In this document: piece by piece, positions 1 through 5,197 of the stretch
How the letters are laid out: the number at the start of each line of letters is the position of its first letter
Position numbering within the stretch: position 1 is the first letter of the stretch
Assembly: GCA_005885015.1 (NCBI GenBank)
Contig: VAYG01000168.1
Span: 1-5,682 of the forward strand
Length of the DNA: 5,682 nt
From: Actinomycetota bacterium
GTDB lineage: Bacteria; Actinomycetota; UBA4738
Reading direction: 5' to 3'
The notes under the pieces: generated by a model
Databases searched by the model: none
Told to the model about the DNA's origin: nothing
What the model saw: only the letters and a program-made list of their open reading frames with translations
Made by a program: the position numbers and the translations under genes

Positions 1-140
1 TGGGACACGCGGGCGCGATCATCACCGGTTCGTCCGGCACCGCTCAGGCCAAAGCCGGTGCGTTCGAGGCAGCCGGCGTTCGCGTGGGACGCAATCCGAC
101 GGAAGTAGCGGAGCTCATGCAGGAGGCCCTCGAGGGCTGA
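1..140 (+). CDS. sucD: Succinyl-CoA synthetase (ADP-forming) alpha subunit, C-terminal end (partial)
   Basis: Only the last 45 codons are present, read from position 3, with a TGA stop at 138-140; the 5' part lies outside the window. The peptide opens with GHAGAI, followed by TGSSGTAQAK, a segment with AAGVRVGRNPTEVAEL and the end EALEG. This matches the conserved C-terminus of SucD, where GHAGAI and a GTA-x2-K motif sit shortly before the end. With the beta subunit SucC, the enzyme interconverts succinyl-CoA and succinate with nucleotide phosphorylation in the TCA cycle, in the cytoplasm. The phosphorylated active-site histidine is expected upstream and cannot be checked. sucC would be expected just before the window. 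The next gene starts 92 nt downstream with its own possible promoter. The family call rests on the motif and the reading frame together. Confidence 0.93.
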   Translation, partial: GHAGAIITGSSGTAQAKAGAFEAAGVRVGRNPTEVAELMQEALEG

Positions 141-192
141 CGGCACCACCGATGCGCCCTGCCCGATGCTGGCTCCGGCCCGGTCTGTGACC

Positions 193-198
193 TAAGCT
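193..198 (+). promoter_or_regulatory. Possible -10 element for the proline-rich membrane gene
   Basis: TAAGCT fits the TAnnnT pattern of actinobacterial -10 elements and lies 34 nt upstream of the ATG at 233, which would give a 5' leader of roughly 28 nt. No good -35 hexamer is present at 16-18 nt spacing (TGGCTC at 170-175 is weak). The gene could equally be transcribed from the sucCD promoter, because no convincing terminator separates it from sucD. Confidence 0.3.
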
Positions 199-220
199 CC
201 AACCAACCCGGCACATCGGA

Positions 221-228
221 AGGGGGAG
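221..228 (+). promoter_or_regulatory. Ribosome binding site deciding the start at 233
   Basis: The purine stretch AGGGGGAG ends 4 nt before ATG at 233-235 and is a fair Shine-Dalgarno sequence. An overlapping ATG at 229-231 is in another frame and would be too close to the site. Apart from a motif that overlaps the purH start, this is the only gene start in the window with a visible ribosome binding site. Confidence 0.6.
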
Positions 229-232
229 ATGC

Positions 233-1843
233 ATGGACGAGCGACCGGGGTCGGGGCGCGGATCAGGGTCCGGAGGCGAAGGACGGGAACCCGGACCGCA
301 GCCTCCTCAGCCCCCGCAGCCGCAGCCTCCCCCCCAACCCCCTCCGCGACCGGAACCACCCTTCCCTCAGCCACAACCGCCGGTCCCCCAACCTCCCCAG
401 CCGCCCCCGGGGCCACTGCCCCCCCAGCCCCCGCCCACCGACCCCGAGCCCCCACCCCTCGCCCCTCCTCGGTTTGAAGTCGGCGAACCGATGGGGGAAA
501 CCGTCGGGGTCGGCACCGGCGCCCCGGCGCCGCAGGCTTCGCGCACCCCGGCGAGCACCACCGCTGGATGGAAGCCGGCCCTGCTCGGTGCGGTCGGAAC
601 GATCCTCGTCCTCGGCGTGATCGGTGAGGCGCTGGCCTTCCTGCTGTTTGCGGCCGAAGACCAGGCCCGTCCCTCGATTGCCGACACCGCCCGCTTCGGG
701 GGCTTCGTGTTCTACGCCTTCCATCACGTCGGTCTTCGGTTCGGCGGAGCCGCGTTCGGCGGCATCGGGGCCAATGTCACCGTGGCCCTGGCGATGCTGA
801 CCGGCACGCTGGTCGCGCTGTGGCTGCTCGCCCTCACCGGCCGGGCCATCGCCAACCAGGCGGGCGGCTCCTCGCTGGCGCGCGGCATCCAGGGGGCCAA
901 GGTAGCCCTGCCCTACGCTGCCCTGTGCCTTGGGCTCGCCTTCGTCGTCCGGGTGCCTCAGAGCCAAGCGGCCGCCGGTCTCTCGACGGGTTTTCCTGCG
1001 GCGCACCCCTCCTATGTGGCGGCGGTGCTATGGCCGCTGGGGCTGGCAGCCGTTGCCGGATTCGTGGGCGGATTCCGATCGGATGCGCCCACGGGCGTCA
1101 TGGCCACTCCCTGGGGGACCCGCCTGCGGGCGGCGGCCGGGGGAGGGACGTGGATGCTGGCCGTCGGGTTGATCCTCTCGTTCGTCGGCTTGGTGCTGCT
1201 CACGCCGTTTGCCCCCGACGTGGCCAGGGACTACTTCCGCCCCTTCGACCAGAGTTTCCTGCGGGGCGTCTCCGTGATCCTCGGGACGCTGCTCGTGCTG
1301 CCGAACATGGCCGCATGGGTCCTCTTCCCCGCGATGGGATCGTGTCTGGAGATCTCGGGCGGAGTCTTCGGCCTCAGCGGCTCCTTCTGCTTCCTCTCCT
1401 ACAGCCAGTTCCCGACGACCCACGCCATCGCGGGGATCAGGACCCCCTCTCCGAACCTGCCGAGCCCGCCTTCCGGGTACTTCCTGTTCTTGCTGGCGCC
1501 CCTCGTCGCCGTGCTGGTTGGCGGCGCCATCGCCGCCCGGCGGGCCGATGGGGGAACGAAGCAGGAGGCCGTCGGCGTGGGAGCGCTGGCCGGACTGGCC
1601 TACGCCCTGCTGTCTCTGGCCACGGCCGTCCTCTCCACGATCACTGCCAAGGCCAGCGGCTTCGGGCAGGCCTTCCCGGGCGCGCCGGGGCCCTGGTGTG
1701 GGGTGTGGTGGGCGGCGCGATCGGAGCCCTGTGGGAGTCGCGGAGGTTACCGATGGTGCCCCCGGTCCGGTTCGACCTTCCGCCGAGGGATGAGGCCTGG
1801 GCCGCCGGACCCCGGTGAGCTCCTGAGGTCGCGTTTCAGTTAG
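233..1843 (+). CDS. Proline-rich multi-pass membrane protein, probably frameshifted near its C-terminus
   Basis: I do not recognise a defined function. Residues 1-21 are Gly/Arg-rich, residues 22-79 are a Pro/Gln tract (37 Pro and 10 Gln in 58), and 80-115 are a polar linker. Hydrophobic helices follow at about 117-140, 183-203, 222-242, 260-282, 306-327, 345-368, 416-435 and 446-470. The extended N-terminus is probably cytoplasmic. After about residue 486 the reading becomes Trp/Cys/Arg-rich and unlike a membrane protein. In the -1 frame, however, the DNA encodes a ninth helix (ALVWGVVGGAIGALW) and a short tail ending at TGA 1816-1818. The original protein was therefore probably about 528 residues, not 536. 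Position between sucD and purN, and the helix count, fit the actinobacterial DUF6350 family (Rv0955-like); this is inference from gene order. The start is set by the AGGGGGAG site at 221-228. As read, the 3' end overlaps the convergent neighbour by 4 nt; the repaired frame would stop 21 nt before it. Confidence 0.75.
   Translation: MDERPGSGRGSGSGGEGREPGPQPPQPPQPQPPPQPPPRPEPPFPQPQPPVPQPPQPPPGPLPPQPPPTDPEPPPLAPPRFEVGEPMGETVGVGTGAPAPQASRTPASTTAGWKPALLGAVGTILVLGVIGEALAFLLFAAEDQARPSIADTARFGGFVFYAFHHVGLRFGGAAFGGIGANVTVALAMLTGTLVALWLLALTGRAIANQAGGSSLARGIQGAKVALPYAALCLGLAFVVRVPQSQAAAGLSTGFPAAHPSYVAAVLWPLGLAAVAGFVGGFRSDAPTGVMATPWGTRLRAAAGGGTWMLAVGLILSFVGLVLLTPFAPDVARDYFRPFDQSFLRGVSVILGTLLVLPNMAAWVLFPAMGSCLEISGGVFGLSGSFCFLSYSQFPTTHAIAGIRTPSPNLPSPPSGYFLFLLAPLVAVLVGGAIAARRADGGTKQEAVGVGALAGLAYALLSLATAVLSTITAKASGFGQAFPGAPGPWCGVWWAARSEPCGSRGGYRWCPRSGSTFRRGMRPGPPDPGELLRSRFS
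296..469 (+). repeat. Low-complexity Pro/Gln-coding tract, C-rich on the + strand
   Basis: This stretch encodes residues 22-79 of the membrane protein as irregular units of PQPP and QPPP type, built from repeated CCN and CAG codons. The + strand is almost free of G over long runs and contains C homopolymers up to seven long. It includes five PPP motifs, which normally slow ribosomes and call for elongation factor P. Such tracts are prone to slippage in replication and sequencing, although the reading frame stays open through it. Confidence 0.85.
442..465 (-). other. G-quadruplex-type motif on the template strand
   Basis: The + strand reads C4-GAG-C5-A-C4-TCG-C4, so the - strand has four runs of at least four G separated by loops of 3, 1 and 3 nt. 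This meets the usual sequence definition of an intramolecular G-quadruplex. Because the motif lies within a proline-coding tract, it may simply be a by-product of the protein sequence. No function is implied by the sequence alone. Confidence 0.55.
1687..1690 (+). other. Probable frameshift site (one G missing) in the membrane protein gene
   Basis: The GGGG run at 1687-1690 sits exactly where the plausible coding frame changes. Adding one G gives an uninterrupted read through PGAPGALVWGVVGGAIGALW and on to TGA at 1816-1818. That restores a ninth transmembrane helix and a moderately polar tail, and removes the overlap with the convergent gene. The uncorrected frame continues about 50 residues with unusual Trp, Cys and Arg content. 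A sequencing or assembly error at a homopolymer and a true mutation cannot be told apart here. Confidence 0.65.
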
Positions 1844-2265
1844 TCGTCGAACCCGGAAGGCGTCGAGCCGATCCGCTCCGCTTGCATCTTCATGTAGCCG
1901 CCGTAGGTCACCACTACGATCAGCACGAGGCCGATCCACGCGGCCGCCCTGGGGTGGTTCGCGACGACGACCAGGAACTTGATGATCCCGAACAGCACCT
2001 CGCCCACGGTGAGTCCGCCCATGACCGTGGACACCGGGACACCCGCGGGCATGGCCACGCGGAAGGCGGCCGTGACTTCGCCGACCAGCAGGAGCAGGGC
2101 GAACAGAGCCATCAGCACTCCGGCGAAGGCGCCGCTTCCGCCCCACGCGTTGAGGCCCGCCTGCCAGTCGAGGAAGGAGTCGATGAGCAGCAACAACGAG
2201 CCGCCCACCAGGATCCGGTCGGCTGCCGAAAGCCTGGCGAGCCTGAAGGGCGGGCGCTGGGACAT
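1840..2265 (-). CDS. Small four-helix membrane protein of unknown function
   Basis: This 141-residue protein has hydrophobic helices at about 18-34, 45-66, 80-101 and 106-124, a basic N-terminus (RPPFRLARLSAADR) and a short acidic tail ending GFDD. The basic N-terminus suggests a cytoplasmic start, so both ends would be inside. Helix 1 begins with DR and ends in an Asp-Trp 17-18 residues later, a pattern shared with the neighbouring zinc-finger membrane protein. I know no enzyme motif in it. By position and topology it may relate to the DUF5336/Rv0954 type of actinobacterial membrane protein, but that is a guess. ATG at 2265 has no Shine-Dalgarno sequence; a -10-like CACAAT lies 6 nt upstream, suggesting leaderless translation. 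The zinc-finger gene lies 67 nt upstream on the same strand. Its TAA stop lies 21 nt beyond the repaired stop of the convergent gene. Confidence 0.8.
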   Translation of the reverse strand: MSQRPPFRLARLSAADRILVGGSLLLLIDSFLDWQAGLNAWGGSGAFAGVLMALFALLLLVGEVTAAFRVAMPAGVPVSTVMGGLTVGEVLFGIIKFLVVVANHPRAAAWIGLVLIVVVTYGGYMKMQAERIGSTPSGFDD

Positions 2266-2266
2266 G

Positions 2267-2284
2267 GCCGGATTGTGTTCCGGC
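2267..2284. promoter_or_regulatory. 18-bp palindrome over the -10 element, possible operator
   Basis: GCCGGA-TTGTGT-TCCGGC is a perfect 6+6 inverted repeat with a 6-nt centre. It encloses the CACAAT -10 element of the small membrane gene and ends just before its start codon. A dimeric repressor binding here would block RNA polymerase. In this GC-rich DNA a 6-bp palindrome can arise by chance, so this is a candidate only. Confidence 0.35.
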
Positions 2285-2300
2285 GTGGGGGCTGAATCAA
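2272..2300 (-). promoter_or_regulatory. Promoter of the small four-helix membrane gene, probably leaderless
   Basis: On the - strand TTGATT (2300-2295) is followed after 17 nt by CACAAT (2277-2272), and 6 nt later by the ATG at 2265. Each hexamer matches the sigma-70-type consensus at four of six positions, with ideal spacing. Transcription would begin at or next to the A of the start codon. No ribosome binding site is seen. Confidence 0.5.
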
Positions 2301-2332
2301 GCGAGCGGCTTTCCTGGGGGGGTTCGAGCAGG

Positions 2333-2929
2333 TCAGCCAGGGAAGCGGCGGACGCTGAGGACCCCCAGGAGCTTCACCGCAGCTCCCGCCATCGCCAGGC
2401 CGGCCGCGGCCACCGCCAGCAACGGCCAGATGGTCGAATCGGAAAGCAATGGCGGACGTCGGTAGTGCAGCACGGCGGCGACGGCCACGACGACCGCGAA
2501 GGACGCATAGGCGGCGGTCTCAACCCGAGGGTCGATGGATCGATATCGGCCGATCAGGGCGGCGGCGAGCCCCCCGAGCCCCGCCACTGCGGCGAACAGG
2601 GACCAGTGAAGGCTCCAGGCCCCGAAATAGCGCGAGCTGTCACCGAACCGGGACCAGGGGAAGGCCGACAGGACGACCACCAGGGCGAACCCCGCGAGGG
2701 CAAGGCGATCCCCACTCGGATGCACCGATCGGGTCGGCGGCTGCGGAGCGGGGACGTCCTCGAGGATGGTGGACAGGCACTCCGGTCCGATGAGACGCCC
2801 TCGCATCGGGACGGCGCACGCGATGCACAGCGCCCGCCCACACAGCTCGCAGGTGCCAACCAGGGCCACAGCCGGGTGATTGGCGCATCTGCCGGGCCTT
2901 CCGCCGGTCAGTTCCTCAGGATCCGGCAC
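2333..2929 (-). CDS. B-box-like zinc-finger membrane protein of unknown function
   Basis: The 198-residue protein opens with a cysteine/histidine cluster: C15-x2-H18-x8-C27-x2-C30-x4-C35-x2-C38, then C51 in GPEC. This resembles the B-box-type zinc finger found at the N-terminus of many bacterial membrane proteins, including some rhomboid proteases, where the last part is usually CPEC. Here the first Cys of that pair is Gly48. A proline-containing linker (59-71) leads to four hydrophobic helices at about 76-92, 107-127, 138-155 and 167-190. There is no rhomboid Gly-x-Ser-Gly motif, so this is not a protease of that family. The finger is probably cytoplasmic and could bind protein or nucleic acid; that is inference. 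The start is GTG at 2929 with a -10-like TACCCT 6 nt upstream and no ribosome binding site. The downstream four-helix gene on the same strand shares its DR-x16-W first-helix pattern. Confidence 0.82.
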   Translation of the reverse strand: MPDPEELTGGRPGRCANHPAVALVGTCELCGRALCIACAVPMRGRLIGPECLSTILEDVPAPQPPTRSVHPSGDRLALAGFALVVVLSAFPWSRFGDSSRYFGAWSLHWSLFAAVAGLGGLAAALIGRYRSIDPRVETAAYASFAVVVAVAAVLHYRRPPLLSDSTIWPLLAVAAAGLAMAGAAVKLLGVLSVRRFPG

Positions 2930-2935
2930 GCGGCT

Positions 2936-2941
2936 AGGGTA
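2936..2941 (-). promoter_or_regulatory. Possible -10 element of the zinc-finger membrane gene
   Basis: On the - strand TACCCT fits TAnnnT and is followed by 6 nt and then the GTG start at 2929, again consistent with a leaderless mRNA. The region 16-18 nt further upstream has no good -35 hexamer. The spacing, the lack of a ribosome binding site and the similar arrangement at other genes in the window are the main support. Confidence 0.4.
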
Positions 2942-2995
2942 CGCGTTCGACCTGGGGCCGAACTCGGTCCTTTGTCTCCTTCTGGACGAGCGGAA

Positions 2996-3025
2996 TTGAC
3001 ATACTCACCGGGCGCCGAATAGCGT
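2996..3025 (+). promoter_or_regulatory. Promoter of the purN-purH operon
   Basis: A perfect TTGACA -35 hexamer (2996-3001) is followed after 18 nt by TAGCGT (3020-3025), a TAnnnT -10 element. The GTG start of purN is only 8 nt downstream at 3034, so transcription should begin at or within a base or two of the start codon. No Shine-Dalgarno sequence exists in the gap. This is the strongest promoter-like sequence in the window. I see no room for, and no sign of, a purine riboswitch in the leader. Confidence 0.75.
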
Positions 3026-3033
3026 CCGTTCTC

Positions 3034-3630
3034 GTGGATGCGCGGATCGCGGTGCTCGCCTCGGGGGCCGGCACCAACCTTCAAGCGCTCCTGGACGATC
3101 CGCAGATCGGCTCCGCCCTGGACCGGGCCAGGGCCCGGGGCGTCAAGCCGGTGGCGTTGGACCCGGCCCACTATCCCTCCCGAGAAGCCTTCGATCGGGC
3201 TCTCACGACGCTCCTGGAGGAAGAGGCCATCGAGTACGTCATGCTGGCCGGCTACATGCGGATCCTCGGCGCGGACACGGTGCGGGCCTTCCGTGACAGG
3301 ATCCTGAACGTCCACCCGTCCCTGCTTCCCGCCTTCCCCGGCGGCCACGCCGTGAAGGACGCGTTGGACTGGGGGGCGAAGGTCACCGGCGCCACCGTGC
3401 ACCTCGTCGACGAAGAGGTGGACCATGGCCCGACGGTCTTGCAAGAGCCGGTCTTGATCCTTCCCGATGACGACGAGCTATCGCTGCACGTGCGCATCCA
3501 GGAGGTCGAGCACCGCCTGTTCCCGCGGGCCGCCCGGCTTCTCGTGGAGGGCCGCCTGAAGCTCGAGGGGCGCTTGGTCCACGTTCTGGGCGACGACGAG
3601 GAAACGGTCGGGGCGGGATCGAAGGAGTGA
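3034..3630 (+). CDS. purN: Phosphoribosylglycinamide formyltransferase (GART), with a shortened N-terminal domain
   Basis: PurN transfers the formyl group of 10-formyl-tetrahydrofolate to glycinamide ribonucleotide, the third step of de novo purine synthesis, in the cytoplasm. The 198-residue product shows the phosphate-binding loop SGAGTN (10-15), LAGYMRIL (71-78), the catalytic Asn92 and His94 in ILNVHPSLLPAFPG, and Asp130 in DEEVDHGP. These correspond to Asn106, His108 and Asp144 of the E. coli enzyme. Between the phosphate loop and the helix ALDRARARG (28-36) the spacing is about 16 residues shorter than in E. coli PurN. That removes the region normally forming the second beta strand (typically V-x-x-V-x-S-N/D). 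All catalytic residues remain, so the gene may be functional, but folding could be affected. Residues after about 178 form a short extension ending acidic then GSKE. The GTG start is fixed by the promoter 8 nt upstream. The stop overlaps the purH start. Confidence 0.92.
   Translation: MDARIAVLASGAGTNLQALLDDPQIGSALDRARARGVKPVALDPAHYPSREAFDRALTTLLEEEAIEYVMLAGYMRILGADTVRAFRDRILNVHPSLLPAFPGGHAVKDALDWGAKVTGATVHLVDEEVDHGPTVLQEPVLILPDDDELSLHVRIQEVEHRLFPRAARLLVEGRLKLEGRLVHVLGDDEETVGAGSKE
3621..3630 (+). promoter_or_regulatory. purN stop / purH start overlap, translational coupling
   Basis: The sequence GAAGGAGTGA holds the purH start GTG (3627-3629) overlapping the purN stop TGA (3628-3630) as GTGA. 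The Shine-Dalgarno-like AAGGAG (3622-3627) overlaps the start codon itself, too close for ordinary initiation. Ribosomes finishing purN therefore probably restart directly on purH, keeping the two products in step. No later in-frame start precedes the conserved RRAL motif. Confidence 0.6.
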
Positions 3631-5183
3631 CCGAGGCGGTTCCGGTTCGCCGGGCCCTCGTCGCCGTTGCGGACAAGGCCGGTGTGGTCGAATTGGGGCG
3701 AGCCCTGGCCGGACTGGGCGTCGAGGTCGTCTCCACCGGCAACACCGCGCGGGTCCTCCAGGAGGCGGGTGTCGCCGTCACCCCGGTCGCAGAGGTGACC
3801 GGGTTTCCCGAGATGCTCGGGGGCCGGGTCAAGACCCTCCATCCGCGCATCCACGCGGGGATCCTGGCCGACAAGCGCAACCGGGCGCACCTCGGCGAGC
3901 TCGAATCCCACGACATCCAGCCTTTCGACCTCGTCGTGGTGAACCTCTATCCGTTCCGAGAGGCCGTCTCCCGTGGAGCGTCCTTCGCTCAGACCATCGA
4001 AGAGATCGACATCGGAGGCCCGGCGTTGGTGCGTGCGGCCGCGAAGAACTTCGAGTCCGTGGGTGTGATGACCGACGCGGCCGATTACCCGCGGGTGATC
4101 GAGGAGATCGGAAGCCAGGGGGGTCTGTCCCGTCCGACCAGGCTCGAATTGGCCCGGCGAGCGTTCGCTCATACCGCCGCGTACGACGGCGCAATCGCCG
4201 GGTGGCTCTCGGGAGTGGACAGCCCGCCTTCCGATGGGGAGGAAGTGCTCCCGGAACGGCTGACCCTCGTGCTGGAGCGGCGGTCCGAGCTCCGCTACGG
4301 CGAAAACCCCCACCAGCGGGGGGCGCTGTACGTGTCCGAAGGAAGCGCACCACCCCTGGGCGGTGCGGAAGTCCTGCAGGGGAAGGAGATGTCGTTCAAC
4401 AACTGGCTGGACGCGGAGGCCGCCAGGGCGATCGCCTCGATGTTCGACGAGCCGGCGGCCGTGATCGTGAAGCATCACAACCCGTGCGGCGTCGCCTTGG
4501 CGGACACCTCGGCAGCCGCGTACGAGCGGGCGCTCGAGGGCGACCGCGTCTCGGCGTTCGGAGGCATCGTGGCCTTCAACTCGGAAGCGGACGAGGACGC
4601 CGCCCGTGCCATGGCCGGCGTGTTCACCGAGGTGGTGATCGCTCCGGGGTTCACCGCGGGCGCCCTGGCGGCGTATGCGAAGAAGGCGAACCTCAGAGTC
4701 GTTCGTGCCCCCCTCGCCGCGCCGGGGGGGCTCGACATTCGGTTCGTCGACGGGGGAGCCCTCGTGCAGGACATGGACGTCATCGTAGAAAGCCGGTCTG
4801 ACATGAAGGTCGTGACGAGGATCGAGCCGACGGAATCCCAGTGGAACGACCTGCTGTTCGCCTGGACGGTGGCGGCCAGGGTGAAGTCGAACGCGATCGT
4901 CCTCGCGACGGACCGGGCGACCGTGGGCATCGGGGCCGGCCAGATGAACCGATTGACTTCGGTCGAGATCGCGGCTCGCCAGGCCGGGCAGCGGGCGCAG
5001 GGAACGAGCCTGGCCTCGGACGCGTTCTTCCCATTCCGCGATGGGGTGGACCGGGCCGCACAAGCGGGCGTCGCGGCCATCATCCAGCCGGGCGGCTCGA
5101 TCCGGGACGATGAGATCATCGGAGCGGCCGAAGCGCACGGCATCGCAATGGTGCTCACCGGGAGGCGACACTTCCGCCACTGA
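3627..5183 (+). CDS. purH: Bifunctional AICAR transformylase / IMP cyclohydrolase
   Basis: PurH carries out the last two steps of IMP synthesis: formylation of AICAR with 10-formyl-tetrahydrofolate, then ring closure to IMP. The 518-residue length is normal. The N-terminal cyclohydrolase domain (about 1-200) shows FPEMLGGRVKTLHP (Lys69), VVNLYPF (Tyr108) and IDIGGPALVRAAAKN (Asp128, Lys140). These match human Lys66, Tyr104, Asp125 and Lys137. The C-terminal transformylase domain shows LRYGENPHQ, the catalytic Lys282-His283 in VKHHNPCG, VSAFGGIVA, VKSNAIV, GIGAGQMNR, SDAFFPF and the terminal RHFRH. One loop differs: the usual SVSDKTG near the N-terminus reads AVADKAG (13-19), losing three hydroxyl side chains. 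The gene is translationally coupled to purN by a 4-nt overlap and is followed after 21 nt by folD, which helps supply its cofactor. GTG is the only plausible start. Confidence 0.97.
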   Translation: MTEAVPVRRALVAVADKAGVVELGRALAGLGVEVVSTGNTARVLQEAGVAVTPVAEVTGFPEMLGGRVKTLHPRIHAGILADKRNRAHLGELESHDIQPFDLVVVNLYPFREAVSRGASFAQTIEEIDIGGPALVRAAAKNFESVGVMTDAADYPRVIEEIGSQGGLSRPTRLELARRAFAHTAAYDGAIAGWLSGVDSPPSDGEEVLPERLTLVLERRSELRYGENPHQRGALYVSEGSAPPLGGAEVLQGKEMSFNNWLDAEAARAIASMFDEPAAVIVKHHNPCGVALADTSAAAYERALEGDRVSAFGGIVAFNSEADEDAARAMAGVFTEVVIAPGFTAGALAAYAKKANLRVVRAPLAAPGGLDIRFVDGGALVQDMDVIVESRSDMKVVTRIEPTESQWNDLLFAWTVAARVKSNAIVLATDRATVGIGAGQMNRLTSVEIAARQAGQRAQGTSLASDAFFPFRDGVDRAAQAGVAAIIQPGGSIRDDEIIGAAEAHGIAMVLTGRRHFRH

Positions 5184-5191
5184 CCGCCCGC

Positions 5192-5197
5192 TAGAGT
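5192..5197 (+). promoter_or_regulatory. Probable -10 element for folD, leaderless arrangement
   Basis: TAGAGT fits TAnnnT and ends 7 nt before the ATG at 5205, so transcription would begin on the start codon. The -35 region (around 5168-5174) is poor, suggesting a weak or activator-dependent promoter. No Shine-Dalgarno sequence precedes folD. The whole element fits inside the 21-nt gap after the purH stop, so folD could be transcribed both alone and by read-through from purN-purH. Confidence 0.5.

Noticed and set aside
182..192. Terminator hairpin GGTC-TGT-GACC after sucD
   Set aside because: The stem is only 4 bp and no T run follows.
1685..1695. Programmed -1 ribosomal frameshift on G GGG CCC
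   Set aside because: The P-site slip would pair well, but the A-site codon would mismatch. I see no convincing stimulator structure, and a homopolymer error is simpler.
820..1818. A separate + strand gene of 332 codons
   Set aside because: Only its last part (after about 1690) looks like protein, and that fits as the C-terminus of the larger membrane gene after a frameshift. The rest is an Arg/Gly/Pro-rich shadow.
1028..2146. Open frame of 372 codons on the - strand
   Set aside because: It spans two convergent genes in a different frame, has an Arg/Gly-rich low-complexity product and no motif; a composition shadow.
1979..3022. Open frame of 347 codons on the + strand
   Set aside because: It lies opposite two membrane-protein genes and their promoter and encodes no recognisable domain.
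2930..3033. Purine riboswitch or PurR-type box upstream of purN
   Set aside because: The predicted transcript starts at the start codon, leaving no leader for a riboswitch, and no repeated operator box is seen.
3022..3041. Hairpin around the purN start codon
   Set aside because: Six pairs including a G-T wobble across an 8-nt loop; weak and easily due to chance, unlike the perfect repeat at folD.
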